Made by a program: the position numbers and the translations under genes. 64,000 bases of DNA, from positions 571,818-635,817 of the forward strand of contig NZ_CP114583.1 of assembly GCF_030550815.1 (NCBI RefSeq), written 5' to 3'. Source of the stretch: Candidatus Mycoplasma mahonii. GTDB taxonomy: Bacteria > Bacillota_I > Bacilli_A > Mycoplasmatales > Metamycoplasmataceae. Below are positions 28,782-43,300 of the stretch, piece by piece (position 1 is the stretch's first letter; every line of letters starts with the position of its first letter). Below the pieces are notes generated by a model. That model was not told where the DNA came from. It did not search any database and was given only the letters and a program-made list of their open reading frames with translations.

Positions 28782-31436
28782 CTATTTAGGATCAACACTT
28801 GTTAAATGAAGTTGAAACGGATAAGAAGTTCCAGGAGGGGTACTTGACAATTTTAGTCATTTTGAAGAATATTGCTTAACTGCATCAGGAGATTCTCCAA
28901 GTCTTAATGATGTCATTGAAGAATAAGATGATCCCATAGCTAATAAATTATTCCCAGAAAAATTAGTTATAAATTGTGTTCATTGTGCGATTAGTGCTAA
29001 ATTGTCAGGAGTATTAGGTGCAATTGATAGGAAATATTTTCCAAATAAATAGGTTTGTTCTCCATATAGAGATTTTATTTCATTATCGTGTGTATCATCA
29101 TCAAAATCATTATCTCTTATTTTTCTAAAATCATCTAGTGACATACTAGCTAAATCATTATCATCAATTAGTCTTTTCTTTAATAAGGGGTATATTAAAG
29201 CATTATTATTTATTTCTGAAGTTGCTCATTCTTTTAAATTTGCCAAGACAGGTGATGATCCACGTGCATAAATATCAGAAGCATCAATATCAGCTGTAAA
29301 TCCAACACTATTGAGACTATTTGAATCACTAAAAGCTGCCTCAAGAGTGATTAGACCAATAGAGTATCCATAATTAGCGGATACTATTTGGTGGAGAAAT
29401 GACGCAGATGAATCATAATCTGGTCCCATTCCAAGATAACGGTTTGGTGAAGATGGACCTCATATCTGCGAATTTACTTTGGCTTTAGTTTCAAATTCAA
29501 CAAATTTAACTTTGTTTGGAGCAAGTGTATTTAAATACGCAACTAGTTTAGTATATGCAGCAGTTATTTCCTTAGTTGTTGGTTCTTTTGCATTAAAAGA
29601 ATCAAATACAGGAACAATCGCAACAGTATTTTTATCTGTAACATTACTATTATATAAATCTACTAATGCTGCACTAGCTGCAGCAAATTGCTCATCTGAT
29701 GGTTTTAAAAGAATGTTTGAATCTGCTGCACCTGAACTACTAGATGAATTAGTTTTGTATCATTCTTCCTGAGCTGCTAATTTGGTTATAAAAACCGCTT
29801 CAGAAATACCTGACTTATTTGGATTATCAGTTATATAATCGTTATAAGATGGCCCACCTAGTGTCATAGCATTACCACTTTTAAAAAATATAGGGTCTTT
29901 AATTTGTTCCATATTAGATCTAAATGACTGAGTCAATGTGTATAAATTAACAGAAGAATTTAGAATAGCTCTCATAATGTTTCCTGACTTAAAAGTATAT
30001 TCATAATCTGCTGTTGGAGACTCAATTACGTTTGTTTTAGTTGATCCTTTCCCAAAGAATAATTCCAGACCTCCAGTATTAAATGGTTCATTATGAACCT
30101 CTGATAATAAATCGGCTTCCATAATAAAATTGAACGGAACCCAACCAGTACCCCTGCTTAATCCAGTATTCTGAGGAACAACTCAACTAAAATTGCCAGA
30201 GTTAATGACTTCATTTAATAATGATTCTGTTTCTCTAATTGAACCAAACATAATTGATTCTGAATTATCTTTAATAAACCCGACTTTCCTATCTAGCTTA
30301 AGTACTTCCTTGTCTATAGTTGGATCATAGAATAATTGTTGGTATTCATTAATAGTATTTTCCCTAGCATTAAAAAATTTGTCAAATGAATAAATATTTT
30401 TTTTAAGAATGATTCCGTTTGTATCTTTATTTAGATCGTAATTTGAGATATAGTACCTTGAAACAAGAAGTTCATCTGTTAAATCATATTTTCCATTAGT
30501 TTCGACCTTTGCACCATACTCTTTTAATTGTAGATATTTACCAGGAGTATCAATTGTTGTATCATTTGGTCTCATTTCATCAATTTTTTGAGATGAAACA
30601 GGAGCTATTGTTGTAACATTACCTAGTAATCCTTTTAGAGTGTCAAATTTTATCTTTCCATCAAATACAAGAGTGAATTCATCTATACCATTAGTAATAT
30701 TTGCTTCATTAGCGAGTATAGTTTTGGCTACATTTAACCCATAAAGATTGTATAAATAAACATTTCCGTTGTTTAGTTCATCTCAATATTCTCCAGTTAA
30801 AGTATCTTCATATGCAGAAGTAACAGTTGGAATTCCTGTGTTATACTCTTCGATATTACCATCCTCTCTTACTGATTTGGAAGCATAAATCCCTCTTAAA
30901 AATCCATAGTAAAAATCTTTTGACTTGAATTCATACTGGGTTTCTTCTCCTAATGAATTTACGTATTTAACTCCTTGATGTGCTATAAATGAAACAGATT
31001 TTCCACCATCAACATTTGCATCAAGAATTTCTTTAAGGTGATTCATATTAGAAACAGTGGTGCCCTTAGTGGTATCAACATCCACTCTTGCAGAAGCAAT
31101 AGCATCAAATTTAGTTTCATACATAGCAGGAGAATTAATAACTGTCCCACCATCTGGTAAAACACTTACATCTGCTTCAGCGGTTGTTTCAGTTCTAAAT
31201 ATCATTGGTGTCACAGCTTCAAAATAAGTTCTTGATACCATATTTTTTGATTGAAATGACATGTCATATGCTCTGACGTCTCCTCAATTTGTTTTATTTT
31301 CTGGTGCTCATGCCACTATCTTGTGTCGATACTCTAAATCTCTTTCGCCTGATCCACATGAGATTGCTACCGAAAATGGTGCAAGTGCAATAACTGGCGC
31401 TGTCAAAGAGAGCATTATTTTTTCATATTTTTTCAT
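28782..31436 (-). CDS. oppA: Oligopeptide-binding lipoprotein OppA
   Basis: An 884-residue extracellular substrate-binding protein. The signal peptide MKKYEKIMLSLTAPVIALAP ends in the lipobox AISC with the lipid-modified Cys at residue 27, so it is anchored to the outer face of the membrane. The long body fits the large mycoplasma OppA type (family members elsewhere are about 540 residues). UGA is Trp at several points (for example IVAWAPENKTNWGD). The start ATG 31,434-31,436 follows AAAAGGAA; it is in frame with ATG 31,415. First gene of oppABCDF. Confidence 0.92.
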
Positions 31437-31439
31437 ATT

Positions 31440-31475
31440 TTTTTCCTTTTGTTTTTGTTTTTGTTTTTGTTTTTG
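31440..31475 (-). repeat. TTTTTG run upstream of oppA
   Basis: The plus strand reads CTTTTGTTTTTGTTTTTG and two more TTTTTG units (about 31,447-31,475), so the oppA 5' leader holds an AAAAAC repeat (about four units) directly before the ribosome binding site. Such short tandem repeats can slip. Confidence 0.6.
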
Positions 31476-31760
31476 GTTATTAAACATAAAAATAATTATT
31501 TTATCAGCCTTATTGAAATTAACATCACAATTTATTTTTGGTCATAATAAATAATTTAAATCACATTTAAACTACTAAATAAAATTGTTTTTTAATTTTA
31601 TGTATTAAATAGTATAGTTATTTAAAAGCAATTTTTGCCTTATTTTATAAATTAAAACGATAATTATTTATCTAAAAAGTAAGTCATTGTGGGTATTGAC
31701 ACAACTCAGCATTGATTTTGTAGTTACATTTATGTTTCTCATAACTATAATATTATATAT

Positions 31761-32792
31761 GATTGTGAATAATAATTTTATTAGTTTTAGATAACTTTCA
31801 CTTGCAACACATCTAAAATTGACCCCTTACAATGACGCAGAATTTTGACTCCTAAAATATAAAGGGGAGAATAATGAGAAATATAAATAAATTAAATACA
31901 AAGATTATTGAAGGAGAGGTTATTTGAAGAAAATGTGCGACTTTTATTAAGGTGCTTGATGATATGTAAGTTCTTATAGAATTAAAGAAATTTTCCAAGA
32001 CTAATTGGAAAGAGCAAGAATACAATCAATTTATATGTCATGTTGGTTTTGGAAAGTAAACTGAATTTTTTGAAATACTATTGTACTCCTTCACATAAGG
32101 ATAATAATTTTCCTTTCGCTTTGCCTAAGTTAATAGCAGAAAGATATTGGGCAGCATGCAATGAAAGGGAATTAATCACTAATGGCCGAAAAACAAAAAT
32201 CAGGTTTCAAACATTTTTTAGCGTGCATTCTCAAAAATACATGATCAGCGGAATTGCTTATGAACCTAAAAACATATGTAAAATGTCATTAGATTTTATG
32301 GGCTATATTCAAGATTAAGTAGGCTTAAAACAAAAATGGGCAAAACATAGGAAAACGTTTTTAGAGCAAAGAACAGTAAAACATGAGAACATTATTCAGC
32401 AAATGATTTTGAATGTCTATGTGGATCAGGCTAAGTCCCATATTGATAAAATAAATGAATGTACACCTCATGGGGCAAAAATATGACAAAGAATATTTGT
32501 TAGAAGCAGAACAACAAGTATCATTGTTGATTGGAATAACAAAATATATTATCAAGACCTTAATAGCAAATTATATGCAGGCTTAGATTGACAAAAGAAA
32601 AAGTAACCTTTCTCTCTATACGAAAATTGAAAAAGTTACAATTACTAATATTTTCTAAAGACTTTAATGCCACTAAGAATGAATTGGTTACCTTTGAGAA
32701 GAAACTCGAAAAGACAATATTTAGCAAAAATAAAATCTCCCATATAATTATTACATAATGGCGGTTGTGAATAATAATTTTATTAGTTTGAG
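31761..32792. repeat. Direct repeat flanking decayed DNA
   Basis: The sequence TTGTGAATAATAATTTTATT plus AGTTT occurs at about 31,764-31,788 and again at about 32,766-32,790. The ~1 kb between contains broken coding fragments, so the pair may mark a duplication or an old insertion. Confidence 0.55.
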
Positions 32793-33840
32793 ATACATGC
32801 ATGAATCACACAAGATTTTTACCCCATCCAATCACACGGCAAATTAATCTCTAGAAGTTATGATTATTTTCACGGGAATATGCTATTTAAAACATCAGAA
32901 AAGAAGACTAAAGAGGACTTGCAGGTGGAATTACATTACAGAGAAATTATTGATCAAATGAAAGTTAATCATAATGGCCAACATGTCCATTAAGTTAAAA
33001 GAGCTTTCCAAGAAGTTAGGGGTAAGTTCCAAACACTACCAAGAAACTTATAAAGTTAATGAAAGATAGTGTTAATGCTTTTGTCATATACTATTTTCAG
33101 AAGAAATTAAGCTCCTTTCATTATCCACTAGAACTAAAATACTTAATTGGTGAAAATTGAAAGAATTTATAAATATTTATAATGAAAGATTTAACAAGAG
33201 TCATATTTGTTTTTGACATTTATAGAGGAATACAAACAAGTATCTATTAGTTGATGGCATTGATTATCATCCATCTTCTTCATACATTCATAATGCACTA
33301 TTGAATCTGGGCATTATTCACGACTCTCATTTCATAGCACAAAAAGAACCACTAGGTACAAAGTTAAAAGATTTAAAGACGTTCTCAATAAACAACAACA
33401 AATAATTAAAGGTATTATGGGTAAAATTGTTATGAAAGAAGTTAAGAATGTCACCAAACAAATCGAGAAAACATCTATTTCCCATCCAAAAATATTTTTC
33501 TTAGCCAGAGATTTGAACAAGATGCATGAGAGTTTAAGCTAAGCAAAGATACAAAGGCTAACCTCACAATTACAGTAGAAAGTGGTCCTAGTGCAATGCA
33601 ATCTGGTTATGTAAATCTTGTAAAAAAGAGATAGTCATCAACCATAAAGGTAAAATAACAATCTCTCTTAGTAAATACATTCTAAGTTGCAGTGAACAAT
33701 ATTAAGGCAAAAAAGTCCAATTATCCAGTCTTTAATCAATCAATCAAACAAATAGTAAATGGCTTCAAGGAAAAAGGTACAAATATCTCAGCATCTGATT
33801 TAAGATCATGCAATTCTTGATGGTAAAATTAGTTAGTTAA
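31874..33840 (+). pseudogene. Zone of decayed mobile-element-like coding fragments
   Basis: No intact gene from oppA to 34.3 kb. On the plus strand broken frames read, in order: RNINKLNTKIIEGEVIWRK (31.87 kb); an 80-100 residue piece QKWAKHRKTFLEQRTVKHEN ... FVRSRTTSIIVDWNNKIYYQ-DLNSKLYAGLDWQ (32.32-32.61 kb); then LNKQQQIIKGIMGKIVMKEV...KIFFLARDLNKMHE (33.38-33.54 kb) and SIKQIVNGFKEKGTNIS (33.74 kb). Stops and frameshifts separate them. The plus orientation and ratio of pieces suggest one or two dead insertion elements, but no family is recognised. Confidence 0.4.
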
Positions 33841-34009
33841 ACCTTGTCTAAAAGTGATAAAATTTAGTTAGTTTTTGTTCACATATTAAGCCAAAACACA
33901 AACCATATATTAGTAAATTATTTTTCAAATAAACTTAAATACTTTATTATCATTTTCTAGTTAAAAAGTTCTCACTTTATAATAATATGTAGCAAAAAAC
34001 GTAAGTATT

Positions 34010-34300
34010 TTTAAATGATTAATGAAAAAATATCATAAGTTCATTGAAGTTGTATCATTATGACCGCCCTTAAGATCTGGGCCTTATAATACACTTCATA
34101 ATAACTAAGATAATTAATTAAAAGTTAACCATGAAAAACATGAGTCTTTATTATTTGCCCTTATGATTAAAAGCTAAATAAACCCACATTTTGTAAAGAC
34201 TGTAGTTTTATTTGGAGTTTTAGTATTCATACTTTATCCTGAAGCTTATGGAGTCTAAATATCTTGAGCATTCGTTGAAGAACTTTATGGCGTTGGAGTT
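34010..34300. repeat. 3' flank repeat, copy beside gene C
   Basis: About 290 bp here match 43,835-44,120, downstream of gene D, at well over 90 percent by eye, including the segments GACCGCCCTTAAGATCTGG and CCATGAAAAACATGAG. It covers the end of the reading frame and the region after it. Confidence 0.85.
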
Positions 34301-34306
34301 GGTGTA

Positions 34307-37300
34307 TTAAAAAATAGTAATTCTAAGAACTATTTTTTCATATTCCCCCATAGGAGGGATTATGATAATAATGATGTCTCCAGCATTGGCTTTTGATCCG
34401 TCACTTTCATTAAGCTCCACAGCTTTCTTGCCTGCGACCTTCTTTTTATATTTAATATTAAAATCAATAGCATTTCCATTGGCATCTGTTATAATAAATA
34501 AATTAGCAATATGAACTCTTTGGATATCTACATTTGGTCGTAGTTCATAATTGAAATTAGCGCTTGTGGATTTTATAATACTGCCATTAAGAATAGTAAT
34601 AGGGATATCATTAGTCACGTCCGTTAAATTTCTAACTCCAAGATTTACAGTAGTGGGATTGGGATGAGATATAGTAATTATTGGTGTTAAACTTCCCTCA
34701 AGTGCTCCTGGTGAATTTTCATATAGTCTAACAGCTGCAAGAACTTTGTCAACTTCTGATCCAGTAGTTATTGAAGAAGCAAGGTCATTAACTGCAGCTT
34801 CATTTATTGCTTGATCTATCGCTTGATCAGCTTGTGCTTTGGCACTAGCAATCGCTCCAAATAGTGATGCATCATGATTCGCAGCATCCACTGTCGCATA
34901 ATCAGCCACAATAGCAGCAATAAATCTTTTTGCCGCTAATTTAGTGTCTGTTAAAGGTGAATCAATGATAACATTAATTGAAATATTTATTGGGTTACCT
35001 TTGGTAACTTTTCTAGGGATTTTGATAGTAATCTTATTTCCATTAACGGCTGGTGCATTTTTGTCGTTGGTTATAATTCAACCTTGCTCTTCAACAAATA
35101 TATGAAATATTGGTTCAAGAGGTTCAATAATATTTCCATATGTATTTGTTATAAGACTAATAAATAAATTAGCAATATGAACTCTTTGGGTATCTACATT
35201 TGGTGGTAGTATATAAGTGAATGATTTGCTTGTGGGTTTTATAGTTTGGCCATTACGAATAATAGATGAATCAGAATTATCTATGAAACCTATGTTTGAA
35301 TTAGTAGTTGCTCCTGTTAAAGCTTTATATGCATTAATAGCTGCAAGAACTTTGTCAACTTCTGATCCAATAGTTGGTGAAGAAGCAAAGGCACGAACTG
35401 CAGCTATATCTAATGCAGCATCTATCGCATTATTAGCTGCTGTTTGGGCACTAGCAATCGCGTCAAATAGTTCTGCATTATGAGCATCACCTTCTTGTTG
35501 TGGAGCTGTTGCAACGGCAGTTGCAATAAATCCTTTTGCTGTAGTTTGAGCTGTTAGTAAATTTGTAGCAGTTTCTATTTCTGTTGCTGTATTTTGTGCT
35601 GGTGTAGGACTTAAAACAATAGGTTTTGTTGATGGTAAGATTAAATCTACCCCACCAGTTAAAATTGCAAGAATGGTAATCGTTGTTCCAGTAGCAACAT
35701 ACATATAAGTAAATGTACCATTAGCGGCACTATCTAATGTAATCCCGTATTTGCTTTGGGCAATGCTGTTAAAAGGTCCATTTTCCACAGCATCAGCACT
35801 TTTAGCAGTAGCTCCATTTGAAACTAGATTATTAACTCTTAATTGTTCAGCATCAAGGTGTCTTTGATCATTAGCTTTTTTATTAGCAAGAGCAATCGCT
35901 TTATTATAAGTTACTAATCCTGCATCGGCACCATCTCTTAATGATCCTACATCTCCTTCTGCATTAAATAAGGAATTCAGATCATTAATAGACATAGCAT
36001 TGTCAATACTATTTAAGCCATCAGTTTTTATGTTCTCATAAGTAGTTTTAGCAGCCAAAGGTTCAACAGCACCATCGACTAAATTAGTTTTAGTTAAATC
36101 ATCAAAATAAGCTGTAAATGCCCCCCTACTTGCAATTTTAGTTGCTAACAGTAATTCTGTTGCTGTATTTTCCGCTGGTGTAGGTCTTAAATTAATAGGT
36201 TCTGGTTCTGGTATTGTTAAATCATTTGCCCCATCATTTAAAACTGCAGTAATGGTAATCGTTTTTGCAGTAGCAACATAAGTATAAGTAAATGCACCCT
36301 CAGCGGCACTACCTAATGTAATCCCGTATTTACTTTGGGCAATGCTGTCAAAAGTTCCCTGAGCCACAGCATCAGCACTTTTAGCAGTAACTCCATCTGA
36401 ACTTAGATTATTAACTCTTAATTGTTCATCATTAAGGTGTTTTTGATCATTAGCTTTTTTATAGTCAGCAATTGCTGTTGCTGTATTTTCCGCTGGTGTA
36501 GGACTTAAATTAATAGGTTCTGGTTCTGGTATTGTTAAATCATTTGCCCCATCATTTAAAACTGCAGTAATGGTAATCGTTTTTGCAGTAGCAACATAAG
36601 TATAAGTAAATGCACCCTCAACGGCACTACCTAATGTAATCCCGTATTTGCTTTGGGCAATGCTGTCAAAAGCTCCCTGGGCCACAGCATCAGCACTTTT
36701 AGCAGTAACTCCATCTGAACTTAGATTATTAACTCTTAATTGTTCATCATTAAGGTATCTTTGATCATTAGCTTTTTTAGCAGCAGTTTCTTGAGCGGCG
36801 GTGTTAGCAAGAGCAATCGCAGCATTATAAGTTTCTAAACCATCATCAGCATTAGTTTTTAATGATCCTGTATTTGTTATACTAAACAAGGCCTCAACGT
36901 CCTCAATAGATGAGGCACTGTTGATACTACTTAAGCCATCAGTTTTTATGTTCTCATAAGTAGTTTTAGCAGCCGAAGGTTCAATGGCATCAACGTCTAA
37001 ATTAGTTGTAACTAAAGTATCAAAATAAGTTGTAAACGCTTCACTAATTGCAATTCTAGCTGCTGTCAGTAAAGATGCATCATTATCAATATTAGCTTTT
37101 GCAATCACAGCATTATAAGTTTCTAAACCAACATCAGCGGCAGTTTTTAATGATCCTGTATTTGTTGCTATATTAAACAAGTTATTGACGTCCTCAATAG
37201 ATGAGGCACTGTTGATATTACTTAAGCCATTAGTTTTTATGTTATCATAAGTAGTTTTAGCAGCAAAAGGAATAATATTATCGGGTGAACTATTTATAAT

Positions 37301-40300
37301 TAAATCATCAAAATAATTTGCAAACGCTTCACTACTTGCAGTTTTAGCGTCTGCTAAAGTTTTATCTGTCCCTGTTGACTCTTTATATTCACTAATAGCT
37401 ACAAGAACTTTGGCAACTTCTGATCCAACAGTTTCTGAAGAAGCAAGGACATTAACTGCATTTATATTTGTTGCATCATCTATCGCATCATTAGCTGCTG
37501 TTTGGGCACTAGCAATCGCGGCAAATAGTTCTGCATTATGAGCTTTATCATCTTGTTCAGGAGCTGTTGCAAAGGCAGTTGCAATAAATTCTTTTGCTTT
37601 AGTTTTAGCGTCTGCTAAAGCTTTATCTGTCCCTGTTGACTCTTTATATTTAGTAATAGCTACAAGAACTTTGTCAACTTCTAATCCAACAGTTTCTGAA
37701 GAAGCAAGGATATTAACTGCAGCTTCATCTAATGCTTCATCTATCGCACGATCAGCTGCTGTTTTGGCAAGAGCAATTGCGTCAAATAGTTCGGCATTAT
37801 AAGCATCATCATCTTGTGAAGGAGCTGTTTCAAAGGCAGTTGTAATAAATCCTTTTGCTGTAGTTTTAGCTGTTGCAATTGCTGTTTCTGTATTTTCCGC
37901 TGGTGTAGGACTTAAATCAATAGGTTCTGGTTGTGGTATTGTTAAATCACCTGCTCCATTATTTAAAACTGCAGTAATGGTAATCGTTGTCAAACTAGCA
38001 ACATAAGTATAAGTAAATGCACCCTCAGTGGCACTACCTAATGTAATCCCATATTTGCTTTGGGCATCATTGTCAAAAGGTCCCTGGGCCACAGCATCAG
38101 GACTTTTAGCAGTAACTCCATCTGAACTTAGTCTATTAACTCTTAATTGTTCATCATTAAGGTGTCTTTGATCATTAGCTTTTTTATTAGCAAGAGCAAT
38201 CGCTTTATTATAAGTTATTAATCCTTCATCGGCACCATCTCTTAATGATCCTACATCTCCTTCTGCATTAAATAAGGAATTCAGATCATTAATAGACATA
38301 GCATTGTCAATACTATTTAAGCCATCAGTTTTTATGTTCTCATAAGTACCTTTAGCAGCCAAAGGTTCAACAGCACCATCGACTAAATTAGTTTTAGTTA
38401 AAGCATTAAAATAAGTTGTAAATGCATTCCTACTTGCAGTTTTAGCGTCTGCTAAAGCTTTATCTGTCCCTGTTGACTCTTTATATTCTTTAATAGCTGC
38501 AAGAACTTTAAGAACTTCTGATCCAACATTTTCTGAAGAAGCAAGGACATTAACTGCATTTATATTTGCTGCATCATCTATCGCATCATTAGCTGCTGTT
38601 TGGGCACTAGCAATCGCGGCAAATAGTTCTGCATTATGAGCTTTATCATCTTGTGAAGGAGCTGTTGCAAAGGCAGTAGTAATAAATCCTTTTGCTGTAG
38701 TTTTAGCGTCTGCTAAAGCTTTATCTGTCCCTGTTGACTCTTTATATTTAGTAATAGCTTCAAGAACTTTGGCAACTTCTGATCCAACAGTTTCTGAAGA
38801 AGCAAGGACATTAACTGCATTTATATTTGTTGCATCATCTATCGCATCATTAGCTGCTGTTTGGGCACTAGCAATCGCGGCAAATAGTTCTGCATTATGA
38901 GCTTTATCATCTTGTTCAGGAGCTGTTGCAAAGGCAGTTGCAATAAATTCTTTTGCTTTAGTTTTAGCGTCTGCTAAAGCTTTATCTGTCCCTGTTGACT
39001 CTTTATATTTAGTAATAGCTTCAAGAACTTTGTCAACTTCTAATCCAACAGTTTCTGAAGAAGCAAGAATATTAACTGCAACTTCATCTAATGCTTCATC
39101 TATCGCACGATCAGCTGCTGTTTGGGCACTAGCAATCGCGGCAAATAGTTCGGCATTATAAGCATCATCATCTTGTGAAGGAGCTGTTGCAACGGCAGTT
39201 GCAATAAATCCTTTTGCTGTAGTTTTAGCTGTTGCAATTGCTGTTTCTGTATTTTCCGCTGGTGTAGGACTTAAATTAATAGGTTCTGGTCCTGGTATTG
39301 TTAAATCATTTGCCCCATCATTTAAAACTGCAGTAATGGTAATCGTTGTCAAACTAGCAACATAAGTATAAGTAAATGCACCCTCAGTGGCACTACCTAA
39401 TGTAATCCCATATTTGCTTTGGGCATCATTGTCAAAAGGTCCCTGGGCCACAGCATCAGGACTTTTAGCAGTAACTCCATCTGAACTTAGTCTATTAACT
39501 CTTAATTGTTCATCATTAAGGTGTCTTTGATCATTAGCTTTTTTATTAGCAAGAGCAATCGCTTTATTATAAGTTACTAATCCTTCATCGGCACCATCTC
39601 TTAATGATCCTACATCTCCTTCTGCATTAAATAAGGAATTCAGATCATTAATAGACATAGCATTGTCAATACTATTTAAGCCATCAGTTTTTATGTTCTC
39701 ATAAGTACCTTTAGCAGCCAAAGGTTCAACAGCACCATCGACTAAATTAGTTTTAGTTAAAGCATTAAAATAAGTTGTAAATGCATTCCTACTTGCAGTT
39801 TTAGCGTCTGCTAAAGCTTTATCTGTCCCTGTTGACTCTTTATATTCTTTAATAGCTGCAAGAACTTTAAGAACTTCTGATCCAACATTTTCTGAAGAAG
39901 CAAGGACATTAACTGCATTTATATTTGCTGCATCATCTATCGCATCATTAGCTGCTGTTTGGGCACTAGCAATCGCGGCAAATAGTTTTGCATTATGAGC
40001 TTTATCATCTTGTTCAGGAGCTGTTTCAAAGGCAGTTGTAATAAATCCTTTTGCTGTAGCTTTAGTGATTGCTAAAGCATCAGCAATAGCTTTTTCCCCT
40101 GTTGACTCTTTATATTTAGTAATAGCTTCAAGAACTTTGTCAACTTCTAATCCAACAGTTTCTGAAGAAGCAAGGATATTAACTGCAGCTTCATCTAATG
40201 CTTCATCTATCGCACGATCAGCTGCTGCTTTGGCATTAGCAATTGCTACAAATAGTTCAGCATTATGAGCTTTATCATCTTGTTCAGGAGCTGTTGCAAA

Positions 40301-43300
40301 GGCAGTTGTAATAAATCCTTTTGCTGTAGTTTTAGCTGTTGCAATTGCTGTTGCTGTATTTTTCGCTGGTGTAGGACTTAAATCAATAGGTATTGCTGGT
40401 AGTATTTTTAAATCATCTGCTCCACCAATTAAAACTGCAGTAATGGCAATCGTTTTTGCAGTAGCAACATAAGTATAAGTAAATGCACCCTCAACGGCAC
40501 TACCTAATGTAATCCCGTATTTACTTTGGGCAATGCTGTCAAAAGCTCCCTGGGCCACAGCATCAGCAATTTTAGCAATAGCTTCACTTGAAACTAGACG
40601 ATTAACTCTTGCTTGTTCATCATTAAGGTATCTTTGATTATCAGCTTTTTTAGTAGCAATTTCTTGAGCGGCGGTGTTAGCATTTTCAATCGCAGCATTA
40701 TAAGTTTCTAAACCAACATCAGCGGCAGTTTTTAATGTTCCTGTATTTGTTGTACTAAACAAGGCCTCAACGTCATCAATAGATAAGGCGTTGTCAATAC
40801 TACTTAAGCCATTAGTTTTTATGTTCTCATAAGCAGCTTTAGCAGCCAAAGGTTCAATGGCATCACCCTCTAAACTAGTTGTATCTAAAGTATTAAAATA
40901 AGTTATAAACGCTTCACTACTTGCAGTTCTAGCTGCTGTCAGTAAAGATGCATCATGATCAATATTAGCTTTTGCAATCGCATCATTATAAGTTGCTAAA
41001 CCATTATCAGCGGCAGTTTTTAATGATCCTGTATTTGTTGTACTAAACAAGGCCTCAACATCCTCAATAGATGAGGCACTGTTGATACTACTTAAGCCAT
41101 TAGTTTTTATGTTATCATAAGTAGTTTTAGCAGCAAAAGGAATAGCATTAGCAGCTAAACTAATTAAATTATTAAAATAAGTTGTAAATGCCGCCTTACT
41201 TGCAGTTTTAGCGTTTTCTAAAGCAATAGCTATTGTCCCTGTTGAAGCTTCATATAATCTAATAGCTTCAAGAACTTTGGCAACTTCTATTCCAACAGTT
41301 GTTGAAGAAGCAAGGGCATTAACTTCAACTTCATCTGTTGCAGCATCTATCACACGATAAGCTTCTATTTTAGCAAGAGCAATCGCTCCAAATAGTGATG
41401 CATCATGATTCGCAGTATCCACTGCCGCATAATTAGCCACAATAGTGGTAATAAATCCTTTTGCTGCAGTTTTAGTGATTGCTAAAGCATCAGCAATAGC
41501 TTTTTCCCCTGTTGACTCACTATATGCTTTAATAGCTAAAACTAATTGCGTAACTTGGCTTTGAAGAGCTGGTAAATTAGAAAGGGATTCAACTATGGAT
41601 TGAGCTATAGTTATATCTGTTATATCATCTATTATATCAATAGCTGCTTTTTCTGCATTAGTAATTGCACTAAATAGTTTTGCATCATGAGCATTATCAT
41701 CTTTTGTAGGAGCTGTTTCCATAATAGTGTTAATATATTCTTTTATATTAGTTTTAGCGTTTTCTAAATCTTCAGCAATAGCTCCTGGCCCTTTTGAAGC
41801 TTTATATAATTCAATAGCTACAAGAACTTTGTCAACTTCTAATCCAACAGTTTCTGAAGAAGCAAGGATATTAACTGCAGCTTCATCTAATGCTTCATCT
41901 ATCGCAAGATCAGCTGCTGTTTTGGCAAGAGCAATTTCGCCAAATAGTTCGACATTATAAGCATCATCATCTTGTGAAGGAGCTGTTTCAAAGGCAGTTG
42001 TAATAAATCCTTTTGCTGTAGTTTTAGCTGCTAGTAAATTTGCAGCAATTTCTTTTTCTGTATTTTGTGTTGGTGTAGGACTTAAATCAATAGGTTCTGG
42101 TTGTGGTATTGTTAAATCACCTGCTCCATTATTTAAAACTGCAGTAATGGTAATCGTTTTTGTAGTAGCAACATAAGTATAAGTAAATGTACCATCAACG
42201 GCACTACTTAATATAATCCCGTATTTGGTTTGGGCATTATCGTCAAAATTTCCCTGGGCCACAGCATCAGCACTTTTAGCAGTAGCTCCATTTGAACCTA
42301 GATTATTAACTCTTGTTTGTTCGGCATTAAGGTATCTTTGATCATTAACTTTTTTAGCATCTTGAGCATTGTTAGCAAGTAGAATTACACCATTATAAGT
42401 TGATAATCCATTATCTGCATGATCTTTTCAAACTCCTCTAGTTCCTTCGGCATTAAATAATAAATCCATTTCATCAATGTTACGAGAATTACCGATGGCA
42501 AACACACCATCAGTTTTTATTTTGTCATAGATAGCTTTATCATTATCTGCTGTAACACCCTCATTGAAAGTAGTTACTTGTAGTGAGTCAAAATATCTTT
42601 CAAAAGCCGAAACTCTAAAGAGTATGGTTTCAGAATCTAATGCTATCAAGAAATTGCTTACTATAAAACTTTTGTTAGCATCAGTTACTCTCACTGTTAA
42701 AACTCCGGTTTCGTCATTTTTGGTAATTTCGATGTCACTTAACAACATTTGATTTTTACCAATTGTTCCTTCTGGTAAAACTTTTATTAGTTCATTAAGT
42801 ATATCTATATCTGCTAAATTAGAAACTATTTCATTTGTATCAAGTAGTCCTTGTAAAGCAGTAACTGAATTAAGTGCTTTAATAGCAGAGATTAATGTGC
42901 TTGATAATAAAAATGGATTATCTAGGTTAGTAATTCTATCTATCATCCTAGCAGTTGGTTCTTCCATCGCAATTGTATTAAGCACTTCATTTTCAGTAAT
43001 TGCAGCTTTAATAACTGCTTCACTTTCTTTGGACCCTGATTCTAATAATTTAAGTAAAGTTACTTCACCTGTTGTTTTAACAACATTAAAAATAGCTTTA
43101 ATAATGGTGTTAGGATTGGCTTGAATTGCTGCTGCACTTTGCACAATAAAACTTGCATGAGTTGAATCCGTCGCTCTTGGTAATACTCCAGTAGCTGTCA
43201 ATACTAAATTATCCCCATCATCACTAATATCAGTCACATTGATATTAGTAAGTCCTAATTTTAAATCTTGAAAGGTTTCTTTGAAAGTATCATATTCTCT

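Noticed and set aside
28782-31436. OppA as an ecto-ATPase with a Walker A motif
   Set aside because: Only GKGSTKT was seen, which does not fit GxxxxGK(S/T).
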